In this document: positions 17,214 to 25,769 of the stretch, piece after piece
Layout of the letters: each line of letters opens with the position of its first letter
How positions within the stretch are numbered: the stretch's first letter is position 1
Assembly: GCF_000744105.1 (NCBI RefSeq)
Contig: NZ_JQLH01000001.1
Location: 2,914,001-2,978,000 of the forward strand
DNA length: 64,000 bases
Direction of reading: 5' to 3'
From: Maribacter forsetii DSM 18668
GTDB taxonomy: Bacteria; Bacteroidota; Bacteroidia; Flavobacteriales; Flavobacteriaceae
Position numbers and translations under genes: made by a program
The notes under the pieces: model-generated
Databases searched by the model: none
What the model saw: only the letters and a program-made list of their open reading frames with translations
What the model was told of the DNA's origin: nothing

Positions 17214-17441
17214 ATGAAATTAGCTGTAAAAAGGGAAAAACAAGTCGTAGAAGATTATAACACATGGTTACCAAGTTATTTAAATGACGATGTAAAATCC
17301 TATGCTACCATTTTTAATGATGACACTTGTTTTAACGGTACCTCGGTTAAAGAGGTGTTTTTAATTCGTTCTTCTACCTCTAATTTCTTTAGAACCATTT
17401 TTGAACTAGGTTCAACTAATAATTTAAAAATCAATGATTAG
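17214..17441 (+). pseudogene. Truncated SnoaL/NTF2-like domain upstream of the kinase pair
   Basis: About 75 residues starting at the ATG at 17214. The sequence D-Y-N-T-W-L-P-S-Y-L-N-D-D-V-K-S-Y and V-F-L-I-R-S-S-T-S-N-F-F resembles the first half of the NTF2-like domain often found next to flavobacterial sensor kinases (which usually reads W-x-x-S-Y-L-x-x-D-V-x-x-Y, then F-L-N-R-K-D-T-x-x-F-F). That domain is normally about 130 residues, so the strands and the C-terminal half are missing. The ORF overlaps the start of the first kinase by 8 bp, so it may still be translated and coupled to it. I treat it as a remnant; a functional short protein is possible. Confidence 0.5.
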
Positions 17442-19581
17442 ACAATCCCTACTATTCATCACGCTATTATTCTGTATGCTATTTACGGCAAGTGGGCAAG
17501 AAAACCCGGTAGATGATAATGGATTGGCACTCGATACCATTATACATTTTACGAAAGCAGATGTAGATCCACTATTTGGTTTAACGTTGAAAAATAGAGA
17601 AGGTTGGATTTTTAAATCGGGCAATGAAAAAGATTTATCTCCTGTAGAGATTGATTTAGCTGGCTGGGAACGATTAAGTCCTTCTGAGATAACTAATGAT
17701 ATGGTAGATAATTCTGGAAAATTTGAAGGATGGTTCAGATTGCAGTTTACTATTGATAGTGCTATAGCAAAGCTTCCTCTCTATTTAGATAAAGAAGATC
17801 ATGCTGCAGAGGATATTTATTTAAATGGAAAGTTGTTCCGTCAATTTGGCGAAAAAGGGAACGATAGAGCCTCATTTAAAGAACACATTCAAGATTTTGA
17901 AATAAGAACCCCAATATTTTTAGAACCTGATACAGTACATACATTAACGATACACTATGCTGACTATAGCACTTATGGAAACATAACCAAAGCTCTAGTG
18001 GGTTCAACCAGAATTGTATCCAACGCGTATTTTGACTATATGAGTTTATTGAGTTTTAAAGCTTTATTTGACTTGATCAGCTCTTTTATATTCTCAATTC
18101 TTTTCTGGCTTCTCTATATTCTAATTAGAGATGAAAAGGAGTTATTAATTATAGCTCTTTTTTGCACTGTAATGTTACTAGAAACCATTGCATCGGCATT
18201 CTTTGGTGGAGATAGTTTATTTTTCACCCTACCTTCTAACATCATGATTACATTAGATTATGTAAGTAATATTTTATTTTTCTTCTTCCCTATATTATGT
18301 CTTTTATTGGGCTATAGGATGTTATATGGAAACCTTCATAAATTGTTGATTCTATTCTGTATAATAGCATCTTTAGCAATGTATTTCAGTTCTTATTCCT
18401 ACCTAATTACGGTAATAGGGATTGCCATATTTTTACTCATTTTCGCATTAAAATCCAGAAAAAAAGTAATGTCTGTCAGGGTAGTCATGTTTAGTTTATT
18501 TTTATCTTTTACTACTTCTTTTCTAGGACTTATATTTAGATGGCTCGCTTCTGGTGATCATCTTAGTTTAAGATTAGTTTCTGTAAATAGTGACTTAATT
18601 GGTAAGGGAATTTTTTATTTTGGAATGTTGGCATTTGTCGCTTATCGCATGAGAGAGAAAAATGAGAATATGCGTAAAAATGCAATGGAACTTGTAAAGG
18701 TTGAAGCTGAAAAGAGTGCGCTTACTACTTCTCAAAATGAAAAGTTAGAATTAAAAGTTAAAGAAAGAACATCAGAATTAAATCAATCTTTAGAAGAATT
18801 AAAAGCCACCCAATCTCAACTCATCCAATCAGAGAAAATGGCGAGTCTCGGAGAACTCACAGCCGGCATTGCCCATGAGATTCAAAACCCGCTAAACTTC
18901 GTCAATAATTTTTCTGAAGTAAGTAATGAACTTATTGATGAAATGAACGAGGAATTGGATAAAGGAGATCTTGAAGAAGTGAAGGCTATTTCGTTGGATA
19001 TCAAACAAAACCTAGAAAAAATAAACCATCACGGTAAACGCGCGGACAATATTGTGAAAGGTATGCTACAACACAGTCGTAGCAGCAGCGGCACAAAAGA
19101 ACCAACTGATATCAATGTCCTTGCAGATGAGTATTTGCGCTTGGCCTATCATGGTCTGCGGGCAAAGGATAAAACTTTTAATGCCGAACTCATTACAAAT
19201 TTTGACGAGAGCATTGGAAAAGTAAACATTGTACCACAAGACATGGGGCGGGTAATTCTCAATTTGATTACCAATGCCTTTTATGCGGTAAACGAGAAAA
19301 AACAAAAGAATGTTAATTTCAAGCCCATAGTTACTGTCAGCACTAAAAAGTCTGATGAACATATCACCATTAGTGTTTCTGACAATGGTAACGGTATTCC
19401 TGAAAAGGTCAAAGAGAAAATATTCCAACCCTTTTTCACCACCAAACCTACTGGGCAAGGTACCGGCTTGGGCTTAAGCATGAGCTACGATATTATTACT
19501 AAGGGGCATGGTGGTGAATTGCTGGTGACAACACATCAAGGTGAAGGAACCACTTTTAAAATCATTTTTCCCATAATTTAA
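17434..19581 (+). CDS. Sensor histidine kinase with 7TM region, first of a tandem pair
   Basis: A 715-residue membrane kinase. Order: signal peptide (1-21), extracytoplasmic beta-sandwich (about 30-200, with D-I-Y-L-N-G-K-L-F-R-Q-F-G resembling a carbohydrate-binding jelly roll), seven hydrophobic segments (about 205-405), a coiled coil (410-470), HisKA with phosphoacceptor H481 in G-I-A-H-E-I-Q-N-P-L, and a HATPase domain with N-box N-L-I-T-N-A-F-Y-A-V, D-N-G-N-G-I-P and F-F-T-T-K-P-T-G-Q-G-T-G-L-G-L. The layout matches 7TMR-DISM receptors. The second kinase begins at the next base after its stop. Ligand unknown. The HisKA/HATPase part is nearly the same as that of the second kinase. Confidence 0.92.
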   Translation: MIRQSLLFITLLFCMLFTASGQENPVDDNGLALDTIIHFTKADVDPLFGLTLKNREGWIFKSGNEKDLSPVEIDLAGWERLSPSEITNDMVDNSGKFEGWFRLQFTIDSAIAKLPLYLDKEDHAAEDIYLNGKLFRQFGEKGNDRASFKEHIQDFEIRTPIFLEPDTVHTLTIHYADYSTYGNITKALVGSTRIVSNAYFDYMSLLSFKALFDLISSFIFSILFWLLYILIRDEKELLIIALFCTVMLLETIASAFFGGDSLFFTLPSNIMITLDYVSNILFFFFPILCLLLGYRMLYGNLHKLLILFCIIASLAMYFSSYSYLITVIGIAIFLLIFALKSRKKVMSVRVVMFSLFLSFTTSFLGLIFRWLASGDHLSLRLVSVNSDLIGKGIFYFGMLAFVAYRMREKNENMRKNAMELVKVEAEKSALTTSQNEKLELKVKERTSELNQSLEELKATQSQLIQSEKMASLGELTAGIAHEIQNPLNFVNNFSEVSNELIDEMNEELDKGDLEEVKAISLDIKQNLEKINHHGKRADNIVKGMLQHSRSSSGTKEPTDINVLADEYLRLAYHGLRAKDKTFNAELITNFDESIGKVNIVPQDMGRVILNLITNAFYAVNEKKQKNVNFKPIVTVSTKKSDEHITISVSDNGNGIPEKVKEKIFQPFFTTKPTGQGTGLGLSMSYDIITKGHGGELLVTTHQGEGTTFKIIFPII

Positions 19582-21708
19582 ATGATAATGAAACATATAT
19601 TATACATTATTGGTTTTCTACTACCGTTGACAGTTTTTAGTCAAGAAGACAAAGTGTTAGTCATTACAGATACTACTGTTGCTGATAAATGGATGATTCT
19701 TGGTGACAATTGGCGTTATCAAAAAGGAGATAATATGTCATGGGCTAATCCAGAATTTGATGACTCTACCTGGAATGAATTCTCTAGTAGTAACTTAAAT
19801 CTTCTTGATGGTAAAAACGTTATTGCAGATAGAGGTGAGATTGTATGGTTTCGTAAACGTATTATGGCAGACCAGTCGTTAAATGATGCTCTAGTCTTAA
19901 ATATATATCAAGAAGGAGCTTCAGAAATTTATTTAGATGGCAAACTAATTCACCAATTGGGTAAAGTAAGTTCCAACAAAGATGAAGTTATTTACAATAA
20001 TCCATTTCGACAAATACTTCATATACCTATAGAGAAAAGCAAAGAACAAATTTTAGCTATACGTTTTGTCAATGCCCAATTCAAATACCCTATCTATTTC
20101 CATTATAACGGACTATTTAGAATTTATTTATCGTCTTTGCGTAATGCCAATTCAACTGACCTTGTAAAGAATTACCGTGTAGCTTTTTATCGACAATTTA
20201 TCAATAATTATAATATCTCACTAGGTCTTGCTATTTTAATGTTTATTATTTTCCTATCGTTTTTCATCTTCTTTCCTAAAGAGAGAATTAACGGTTATTT
20301 TGCTGCCTCTTTATTATTCTTAATTCTATTTACTTTAGGAGTACTGTCATTCTATCCTAACACTGGTACTTATTTTTGGCTAACGTTTTATTTTGACACT
20401 TGCATTCTTATATCATGCCTTATTCTTTTATTCTGTTTTTATAAAATTTTAGAACAGCCTATAGACATTGTTTTTAAAACTATTAGTGTTTTATGTTTTT
20501 TAACTATAGGTTGTTATTTTTTATATGACCCTGACGTGTTGGCTCCAATCTGGTCAATTTTATTTTATGCTGCTATAATACGTTTAAGTTTAAAATCTTG
20601 GAATAAAAATAAAATTGCCAGCTTTTTATTTTTGAGTTCTAGCTGTATTGAACTTGTCTTTTGGACTTTAATACTATGTTTATATATGGGTTTAGTAGAG
20701 CAGCGCATAGAGAAATTTATTCCTTTTGCTTTTATGCTCACCAATGTTGTTTTAGCTATTTATTTAGGTTATGCTTTTGGAAAACGTAGTCAAGATCTAA
20801 GGTTAAATTTAGAACGTGTTCAAAAATTATCTAAAGAAAAAGAATCCATTTTATCCCAACAAAAAGATACTTTAGAGCAACTAGTTAAAGAAAGAACATT
20901 AGAATTAAATCAATCTTTAGATGATTTAAAAGCCACACAATCACAACTCATCCAATCCGAGAAAATGGCAAGCCTTGGTGAACTTACCGCCGGCATTGCC
21001 CATGAAATCCAAAATCCGTTAAATTTTGTCAACAACTTCTCTGAAGTAAACAAAGAACTTCTTGAAGAACTAGAGGAAGAAATAATTAATGGAAATTATG
21101 ATGAAGTAAAAGCCCTGGCAAAAGATGTTTCTGCCAACGAAGACAAAATTATATTTCATGGTAAACGTGCCGATGGTATTGTAAAAGGGATGCTACAACA
21201 TAGCCGAAGCAGTACCGGTCAAAAAGAAATGACCGATATCAATAGTTTATCAGATGAATACCTTCGCCTAGCCTATCATGGTTTGCGAGCAAAAGATAAA
21301 ACCTTTAATGCTACATTGAATACCGATTTTGATGACTCCATCGGTAAGTTAAATATCGTGTCCCAAGATATGGGTAGGGTAATTTTAAATCTAATTACCA
21401 ATGCTTTTTATGTTGTTAAGAAGAAAAAGGAAGAAAACCCAAAAGGCTACAATCCTACCGTTTCTGTAAGTACAGAAAAACAGGATAATATGGTACTCAT
21501 TAAAGTATCTGACAATGGTAACGGAGTACCTAAAGAGGTATTGGACAAAATATTTCAACCTTTCTTCACCACCAAACCTTCTGGAGAAGGCACAGGACTT
21601 GGACTATCATTAAGTTATGATATTGTAAAAGCTCACGGCGGTGAATTAACTGTTGATACTAAACAAGGAGAAGGTACCACCTTCACTATCGCATTACCAA
21701 CAAAATAA
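19582..21708 (+). CDS. Sensor histidine kinase with 7TM region, second of the pair
   Basis: A 708-residue paralogue of the preceding kinase, starting directly after its stop codon (an ATG at 19588 is also possible). Signal peptide (1-20), extracytoplasmic domain with a sugar-binding-like strand pattern (E-I-Y-L-D-G-K-L-I-H-Q-L-G), about seven membrane segments (210-405), coiled coil, HisKA with H474 in the same G-I-A-H-E-I-Q-N-P-L context, and HATPase with D-N-G-N-G-V-P and F-F-T-T-K-P-S-G-E-G-T-G-L-G-L. The sensor halves differ clearly between the two kinases while the catalytic halves are nearly alike, which fits duplication followed by sensor divergence or gene conversion. A 53 bp gap follows before the CheY-like gene. 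Confidence 0.92.
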   Translation: MIMKHILYIIGFLLPLTVFSQEDKVLVITDTTVADKWMILGDNWRYQKGDNMSWANPEFDDSTWNEFSSSNLNLLDGKNVIADRGEIVWFRKRIMADQSLNDALVLNIYQEGASEIYLDGKLIHQLGKVSSNKDEVIYNNPFRQILHIPIEKSKEQILAIRFVNAQFKYPIYFHYNGLFRIYLSSLRNANSTDLVKNYRVAFYRQFINNYNISLGLAILMFIIFLSFFIFFPKERINGYFAASLLFLILFTLGVLSFYPNTGTYFWLTFYFDTCILISCLILLFCFYKILEQPIDIVFKTISVLCFLTIGCYFLYDPDVLAPIWSILFYAAIIRLSLKSWNKNKIASFLFLSSSCIELVFWTLILCLYMGLVEQRIEKFIPFAFMLTNVVLAIYLGYAFGKRSQDLRLNLERVQKLSKEKESILSQQKDTLEQLVKERTLELNQSLDDLKATQSQLIQSEKMASLGELTAGIAHEIQNPLNFVNNFSEVNKELLEELEEEIINGNYDEVKALAKDVSANEDKIIFHGKRADGIVKGMLQHSRSSTGQKEMTDINSLSDEYLRLAYHGLRAKDKTFNATLNTDFDDSIGKLNIVSQDMGRVILNLITNAFYVVKKKKEENPKGYNPTVSVSTEKQDNMVLIKVSDNGNGVPKEVLDKIFQPFFTTKPSGEGTGLGLSLSYDIVKAHGGELTVDTKQGEGTTFTIALPTK

Positions 21709-21761
21709 ATGATTTAATGTTCCCCATTAAAATTATTTGAAAATTACAAAAAGACCAACTT

Positions 21762-22136
21762 ATGAAGATATTAGTTGTAGATGATGAACAAGATGTAAAA
21801 GTACTTTTTCAACAGCGTTTTAGAAAAGAAATAAAAAAAGAGGAGCTCGAATTTGTTTTCGCATTCTCTGGCGAAGAAGCTTTAAAACTAATGAAAGCAA
21901 TGGAACATGAAGCTGTGCTTATATTATCTGATATAAATATGCCCGGGATGAGCGGCTTAGAGTTATTGGATAACATTAAAAAGAATTATGTAAAACCACC
22001 ACCAATGGTTATGATGATTACCGCCTATGGAGATGATGAAAATAGAACAATGGCAAAAAACTTGGGTGCCGATGATTTTCTTACCAAGCCTTTAGATTTT
22101 TCTCTATTAAAAAATAAGCTGATAACCTTAATCTAA
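21762..22136 (+). CDS. CheY-like single-domain response regulator
   Basis: A 124-residue receiver domain with no output domain. The acidic pocket D7-D8 and phosphoacceptor D57 (L-S-D-I-N-M-P-G-M-S-G) are present, as are T-A-Y-G and the Lys of F-L-T-K-P-L. It closely resembles the receiver of the next gene (shared V-V-D-D-E and L-S-D-I-N-M-P). It follows two histidine kinases and precedes the receiver-cyclase fusion by 4 bp. It may be the primary phosphate acceptor, a phosphate sink or a competitor for the cyclase receiver. Confidence 0.92.
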   Translation: MKILVVDDEQDVKVLFQQRFRKEIKKEELEFVFAFSGEEALKLMKAMEHEAVLILSDINMPGMSGLELLDNIKKNYVKPPPMVMMITAYGDDENRTMAKNLGADDFLTKPLDFSLLKNKLITLI

Positions 22137-22140
22137 GACT

Positions 22141-23181
22141 ATGGCAAAAATAATGGTAGTAGATGATGAGACAGATTTAGAAATACTCATCAAGCAAAAA
22201 TTTAGAAAACAAATACGGCAAAACGAATACGAGTTTGTATTTGCTATTAATGGTAGAGACGCACTAGAAAAGCTGGATAAAAATCCCGGAATAGATATTG
22301 TTTTGAGCGATATTAATATGCCCGAAATGGACGGTCTTACCCTACTCTCAGAGTTACATGAATCTAGCCCGTTAATTAAATCGGTCATTGTTTCTGCATA
22401 CGGAGATATGGAAAATATTCGTGTTGCCATGAATCGTGGTGCTTTCGATTTTATTACCAAACCTATCAATTTTGAGGACCTTACTCTAACTATGGAGAAA
22501 ACCTTAAAGCATGCCAAAGAAATTAGGAAAACCCTACAGGCTATTAAAGAGAATAATATTCTGAGAATGTATGTAGATGAGAATGTACTCAATTTTATGG
22601 GAGGTCAAGAGTATGAGTCTAAAATAATGGCTAACGAAAGTATTGAGGGTACCGTAATGTTTATTGATGTATGCGGATTCACAAAAATTAGCGAAACCAC
22701 GAGTCCCGATGTCGTCGTTTCCATGCTAAATACTTATTTCGACACCATGGTAAAAGAAATCATGGAGCAGGACGGAATCATAGATAAATTTATAGGTGAT
22801 GCCGTTATGGCCGTATTTAGAGGTGAATATCATTTAGACCGTGCCATTGATGCCGCATTGGCCATTAGAAATCAAGTCAATAGCCTACCTAAAGAAGAAG
22901 GTAAAGAAACGTACCAACCCAAAGTATCCATCGGTATTAAAAGTGGTGAAATGATTTCTGGCAATATTGGTTCCGCTACTCTTAAGCGTCTAGATTACAC
23001 CGTTATAGGAGACTCGGTAAATACTGCCGCCAGGTTGCAAGATGCGGCAAAAGAAAATCAAATTATTATCTGTGAAAGTTGTTATGAGCAGGTGAAAGAA
23101 GCCTTTAAATGTGAAAACTTAGGAAGTATAAATATGAAAAATAAATCGCAACCGCTTACCGTGTACAATGTGATAGAATAG
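22141..23181 (+). CDS. Response regulator fused to a class III adenylate cyclase
   Basis: A 346-residue fusion. Residues 1-125 are a receiver with phosphoacceptor D57 (L-S-D-I-N-M-P-E-M-D-G) and K107. A helical linker (125-165) follows, then a class III cyclase domain (about 168-346). The cyclase keeps both metal aspartates, D176 (F-I-D-V-C-G-F-T) and D220 (F-I-G-D-A-V), the adenine-selecting pair K216 and D285, and the transition-state residues N294 and R298 (N-T-A-A-R-L). These choices point to ATP and hence cAMP. The start is 4 bp after the CheY gene, and the PycTM-like gene starts 24 bp after its stop, so all are probably one transcript. Phosphorylation by the neighbouring kinases is expected to control activity. 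Confidence 0.93.
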   Translation: MAKIMVVDDETDLEILIKQKFRKQIRQNEYEFVFAINGRDALEKLDKNPGIDIVLSDINMPEMDGLTLLSELHESSPLIKSVIVSAYGDMENIRVAMNRGAFDFITKPINFEDLTLTMEKTLKHAKEIRKTLQAIKENNILRMYVDENVLNFMGGQEYESKIMANESIEGTVMFIDVCGFTKISETTSPDVVVSMLNTYFDTMVKEIMEQDGIIDKFIGDAVMAVFRGEYHLDRAIDAALAIRNQVNSLPKEEGKETYQPKVSIGIKSGEMISGNIGSATLKRLDYTVIGDSVNTAARLQDAAKENQIIICESCYEQVKEAFKCENLGSINMKNKSQPLTVYNVIE

Positions 23182-23205
23182 CTTGTGATATTAAACGAAA
23201 AAATC

Positions 23206-23829
23206 ATGACCAAACCAACAAACAATAAAAAGGAAAAAACTACGAAAGTGGAAGTTCAAAATACCTTAACGGCTTTCGAGAAAGGGCTGTTAGATGAATT
23301 AAAATCCAAGGGACATGCAGAAGAATTAGTAGATCATTATTGGGGCACCATTAACTATGTATCGGGACTCATAAAGGCTTCGGAATTGAAGGCGGGACTT
23401 ATACTCTCTTTCTACGGTATTATTCTAAACTTCATCTATCAAAGTGCTGCTCCTGTAATGCATTCTGTTTCAAATGCCATTTTGTTCTATATACTAATTG
23501 GGCTATGGTTTATAGCTACCGTAGTTTCTATCTTTTACAGTGTACGCTGCTTTATTCCGAAACTTGAAGGGAACTACAGTGATAATGTGTTTTATTTTGG
23601 AGATGTTATTACCAAGTTTGGCACTATTAAAGAGTTTTCACAGAAGTTTTATGATGTAAGTATCAATGAAAAAGAAGTTTTTGAGCAATTGGGTGAGCAG
23701 ATATATATCAATTCCAAGATCTCCGCATGGAAATTTAGAAACGTTCAACGATCCATATTTTTTTTAGCCATTAGCCTTGTACTACTGCTATTAACAGCAG
23801 TTTATTATGGGATGCTTAGAATTTTATGA
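23206..23829 (+). CDS. Pycsar effector-like membrane protein (PycTM/DUF5706 type)
   Basis: About 207 residues. I chose the ATG at 23206 over a GTG at 23185. After a charged N-terminus comes the segment H-Y-W-G-T-I-N-Y-V-S-G-L-I-K-A-S-E-L-K-A-G (about 44-64), the family hallmark before the first membrane helix. Membrane segments lie at about 64-80, 92-112 and 182-202, with R-C-F-I-P-K-L and N-V-F-Y-F-G-D-V-I between the second and third, again as in Pycsar transmembrane effectors. In known Pycsar systems this domain binds a cyclic pyrimidine nucleotide and damages the membrane. Here it follows a receiver-cyclase of apparent ATP specificity. Membership is judged by eye from motifs. Confidence 0.8.
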   Translation: MTKPTNNKKEKTTKVEVQNTLTAFEKGLLDELKSKGHAEELVDHYWGTINYVSGLIKASELKAGLILSFYGIILNFIYQSAAPVMHSVSNAILFYILIGLWFIATVVSIFYSVRCFIPKLEGNYSDNVFYFGDVITKFGTIKEFSQKFYDVSINEKEVFEQLGEQIYINSKISAWKFRNVQRSIFFLAISLVLLLLTAVYYGMLRIL

Positions 23830-24022
23830 TATACTTTTAATTTTATAAATTCACTTATTAGCAGTTTGGCACTGAAAAATACCCACCCCTAGCCCCTCCC
23901 AAGAGGGGAACAGTTTTAGCATGTATTTAATCCTTCGTGAAAAAAATTACTAGGCGACTTCAAATTAATAGTTGGTTAAATACTCCCAATCAAAAACGTG
24001 TATCTCCCCTCTTGGGAGGGAG

Positions 24023-24162
24023 TTAAGGGGTGGGTAATACGGATGGTGAGTTATTCTAAAAATCCACTTACCAACTTTTAATTCTTTTCAAACAAATATC
24101 CTAAATAATCATATAGAACAACTTGTGAAATTATACACTCGAAACCCACCCCTAGCCCCTCC
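24023..24162 (+). repeat. 140-bp direct repeat, copy 1
   Basis: Identical over 140 bp, by reading both copies, to 24434-24573 (offset 411 bp). It contains the right end of one palindromic unit, the spacer TTATTCTAAAAATCC.. and the start of the next forward word. It indicates recent duplication within the array. Confidence 0.85.
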
Positions 24163-24433
24163 AAGGAGGGGAATAGTTGGAGCTTGTATTATACTTTATG
24201 CAAAAGATTTCACTAAGTAATTCAAATTACTTTTTAGTCAAATACCCTAAACTCTCATTTAGAACAACTTTCGAAATTACACAGTCGAAACCCACCCCTA
24301 GCCCCTCCAAGGAGGGGAATAGTTTGAACATATTTTTTAATCCTTCGCTAAAAATTTTACAAGACGATTTCAAATTAATTGTTGATCAAAAGCTCGCAAA
24401 TAAAATGTCTAAGTCTCCCCTCCCGGGAGGGGA

Positions 24434-24573
24434 TTAAGGGGTGGGTAATACGGATGGTGAGTTATTCTAAAAATCCACTTACCAACTTTTAATTCTTTTC
24501 AAACAAATATCCTAAATAATCATATAGAACAACTTGTGAAATTATACACTCGAAACCCACCCCTAGCCCCTCC
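24434..24573 (+). repeat. 140-bp direct repeat, copy 2
   Basis: Second copy of the 140-bp segment at 24023-24162. The copies diverge immediately after the CCCCTCC at their right ends (AAGGAGGGG versus CAAGAGGGG). Confidence 0.85.
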
Positions 24574-24747
24574 CAAGAGGGGAACAGTTTGAGCATGTAT
24601 TTAAACTTTGCGATAAATTTCTCTAGGCGATATTACATTACTTTTTAATCAAATACCCCAATCAAAAACGTGAGTCTCCCCTCCCGGGAGGGGATTAAGG
24701 GGTGGGTAATACGAATGGTGAATCAATCTACTAGTTTACTCGTAAAC

Positions 24748-25731
24748 CTACAAACCCTTATAAGCCTTCAACACATTCTCAATCTTAGCTTCAGTTTCTT
24801 CATCTATATTTTGATGATCGGGGTTTTCTAATAACCACTTTACGGTCCTCTTTATCCCTTCCGAGAACGGAATAGTGGTCTTGAAACCGGGTACAAAGGT
24901 TTTTATTTTCGTATTATCAAATAAGACACTTTCTGCCTTATCCGCTAAAAGTGTACCCGTAAATGACGGCTCTACTTTACAAATAAAGTCCGACGCTATA
25001 TGCACTACTTTTGCTTCTTTCCCTAAAGCATCAGCTAAAATCTTATAAATCATATTCCAGGTCAACACCTCATCTGATGTGATATGAAAAGCGTGTCCTA
25101 TAGCAGTTTGTAATCCTAACAACCCCACAAATCCTTTCCCAAAATCATCTGAATGTGTCACTGTCCATAATGAAGTTCCGTCTCCATGTATTATAATTTC
25201 CTTACCATCCAAAATCCGTTGTGCGGTATTGAATTTATTGAATCCGCCAATTGCAATTGGTATTACAGTATCATAGGTCAATGAAGGTCTAACAATCGTT
25301 ATTGGAAACCCTTCTTCTCTATACGCTTTTTGTAATCGGTCTTCACATAGTATTTTATTCTCAGAATAGTCCCAAAGCGGATTATGTAGCGGAGTAGATT
25401 CCGTAATTACTGGATAACTTAATGGCGTTTGGTAGCACGATGCCGAACTTATAAAGATGTATTGCTTGGTCTTCCCTTTGAATAATTTAATATCGCGCTC
25501 AATATCATCGGGAGTAAAAGCTATCCAGTTCACCACAACATCCCAGTCGTGCTTCTTAAGTTCTGTAAGTTCTTTCGGTTTGTTAATGTCTCCAATAATG
25601 GAATGTGCACCGTCAATCTCAACTTTGGCTTTTCCCCTATTCAATACATATAATTCTATTCCTTTAGCTACTGCCAATCTACTGCTTGGTGTGCTTATAT
25701 TTCCTGTTCCTCCTATAAATAATACCTTCAT
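24748..25731 (-). CDS. NAD-dependent epimerase/dehydratase family protein
   Basis: A 327-residue extended short-chain dehydrogenase. The N-terminal G-G-T-G-N-I-S nucleotide loop (7-13), the strand end V-V-N-W-I-A, S-S-A-S-C-Y (catalytic Ser) and Y-S-E-N-K (Y-x-x-x-K pair) are visible, followed by I-V-R-P-S-L-T-Y-D. The variant G-T-G-N-I-S/V-N-W is usual for the atypical 'mRNA-binding/CSP41-like' SDR subgroup. It probably uses NAD(P)(H) on a nucleotide sugar or related substrate. A VOC-family gene lies 38 bp upstream on the same strand, so the two may share a transcript. Confidence 0.85.
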   Translation of the reverse strand: MKVLFIGGTGNISTPSSRLAVAKGIELYVLNRGKAKVEIDGAHSIIGDINKPKELTELKKHDWDVVVNWIAFTPDDIERDIKLFKGKTKQYIFISSASCYQTPLSYPVITESTPLHNPLWDYSENKILCEDRLQKAYREEGFPITIVRPSLTYDTVIPIAIGGFNKFNTAQRILDGKEIIIHGDGTSLWTVTHSDDFGKGFVGLLGLQTAIGHAFHITSDEVLTWNMIYKILADALGKEAKVVHIASDFICKVEPSFTGTLLADKAESVLFDNTKIKTFVPGFKTTIPFSEGIKRTVKWLLENPDHQNIDEETEAKIENVLKAYKGL

Positions 25732-25769
25732 TTTTATATTTTTATCCTGATAATCAATTTAATAACACG

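Larger units (their letters stand above)
23879..24708. repeat. REPIN-like array of palindromic GC-rich repeats
   Basis: Seven copies of a 30-base GC-rich word lie here: forward (ACCCACCCCTAGCCCCTCC..) at 23881-23910, 24144-24172, 24290-24319 and 24555-24584, and reverse (TCCCCT..GGGTGGGT) at 24005-24035, 24416-24446 and 24676-24707. Each word is itself a small hairpin (CCCCTC..GAGGGG). Three forward-reverse pairs enclose related spacers of about 95 bp, giving three units of 153-157 bp (23881-24035, 24290-24446, 24555-24707). This is the layout of REPINs or MITE-like elements. The 918-bp gap between genes holds nothing else; apparent ORFs in it are repeat artefacts. Confidence 0.85.

Noticed and set aside
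19066..19458. A 130-residue antisense ORF over the first kinase
   Set aside because: It is a shadow of the conserved kinase domain on the other strand.
23206..23829. A canonical Pycsar defence pair with the cyclase
   Set aside because: The cyclase carries ATP-type residues and a receiver domain, and two-component genes surround it; I report it as a possible relative, not as proven Pycsar.
24177..24437. An 86-residue ORF
   Set aside because: It runs through the palindromic repeat array and has no independent support.
23879..24708. A CRISPR array
   Set aside because: The repeated words alternate in orientation and are spaced by related, non-unique sequences; no cas gene is present.
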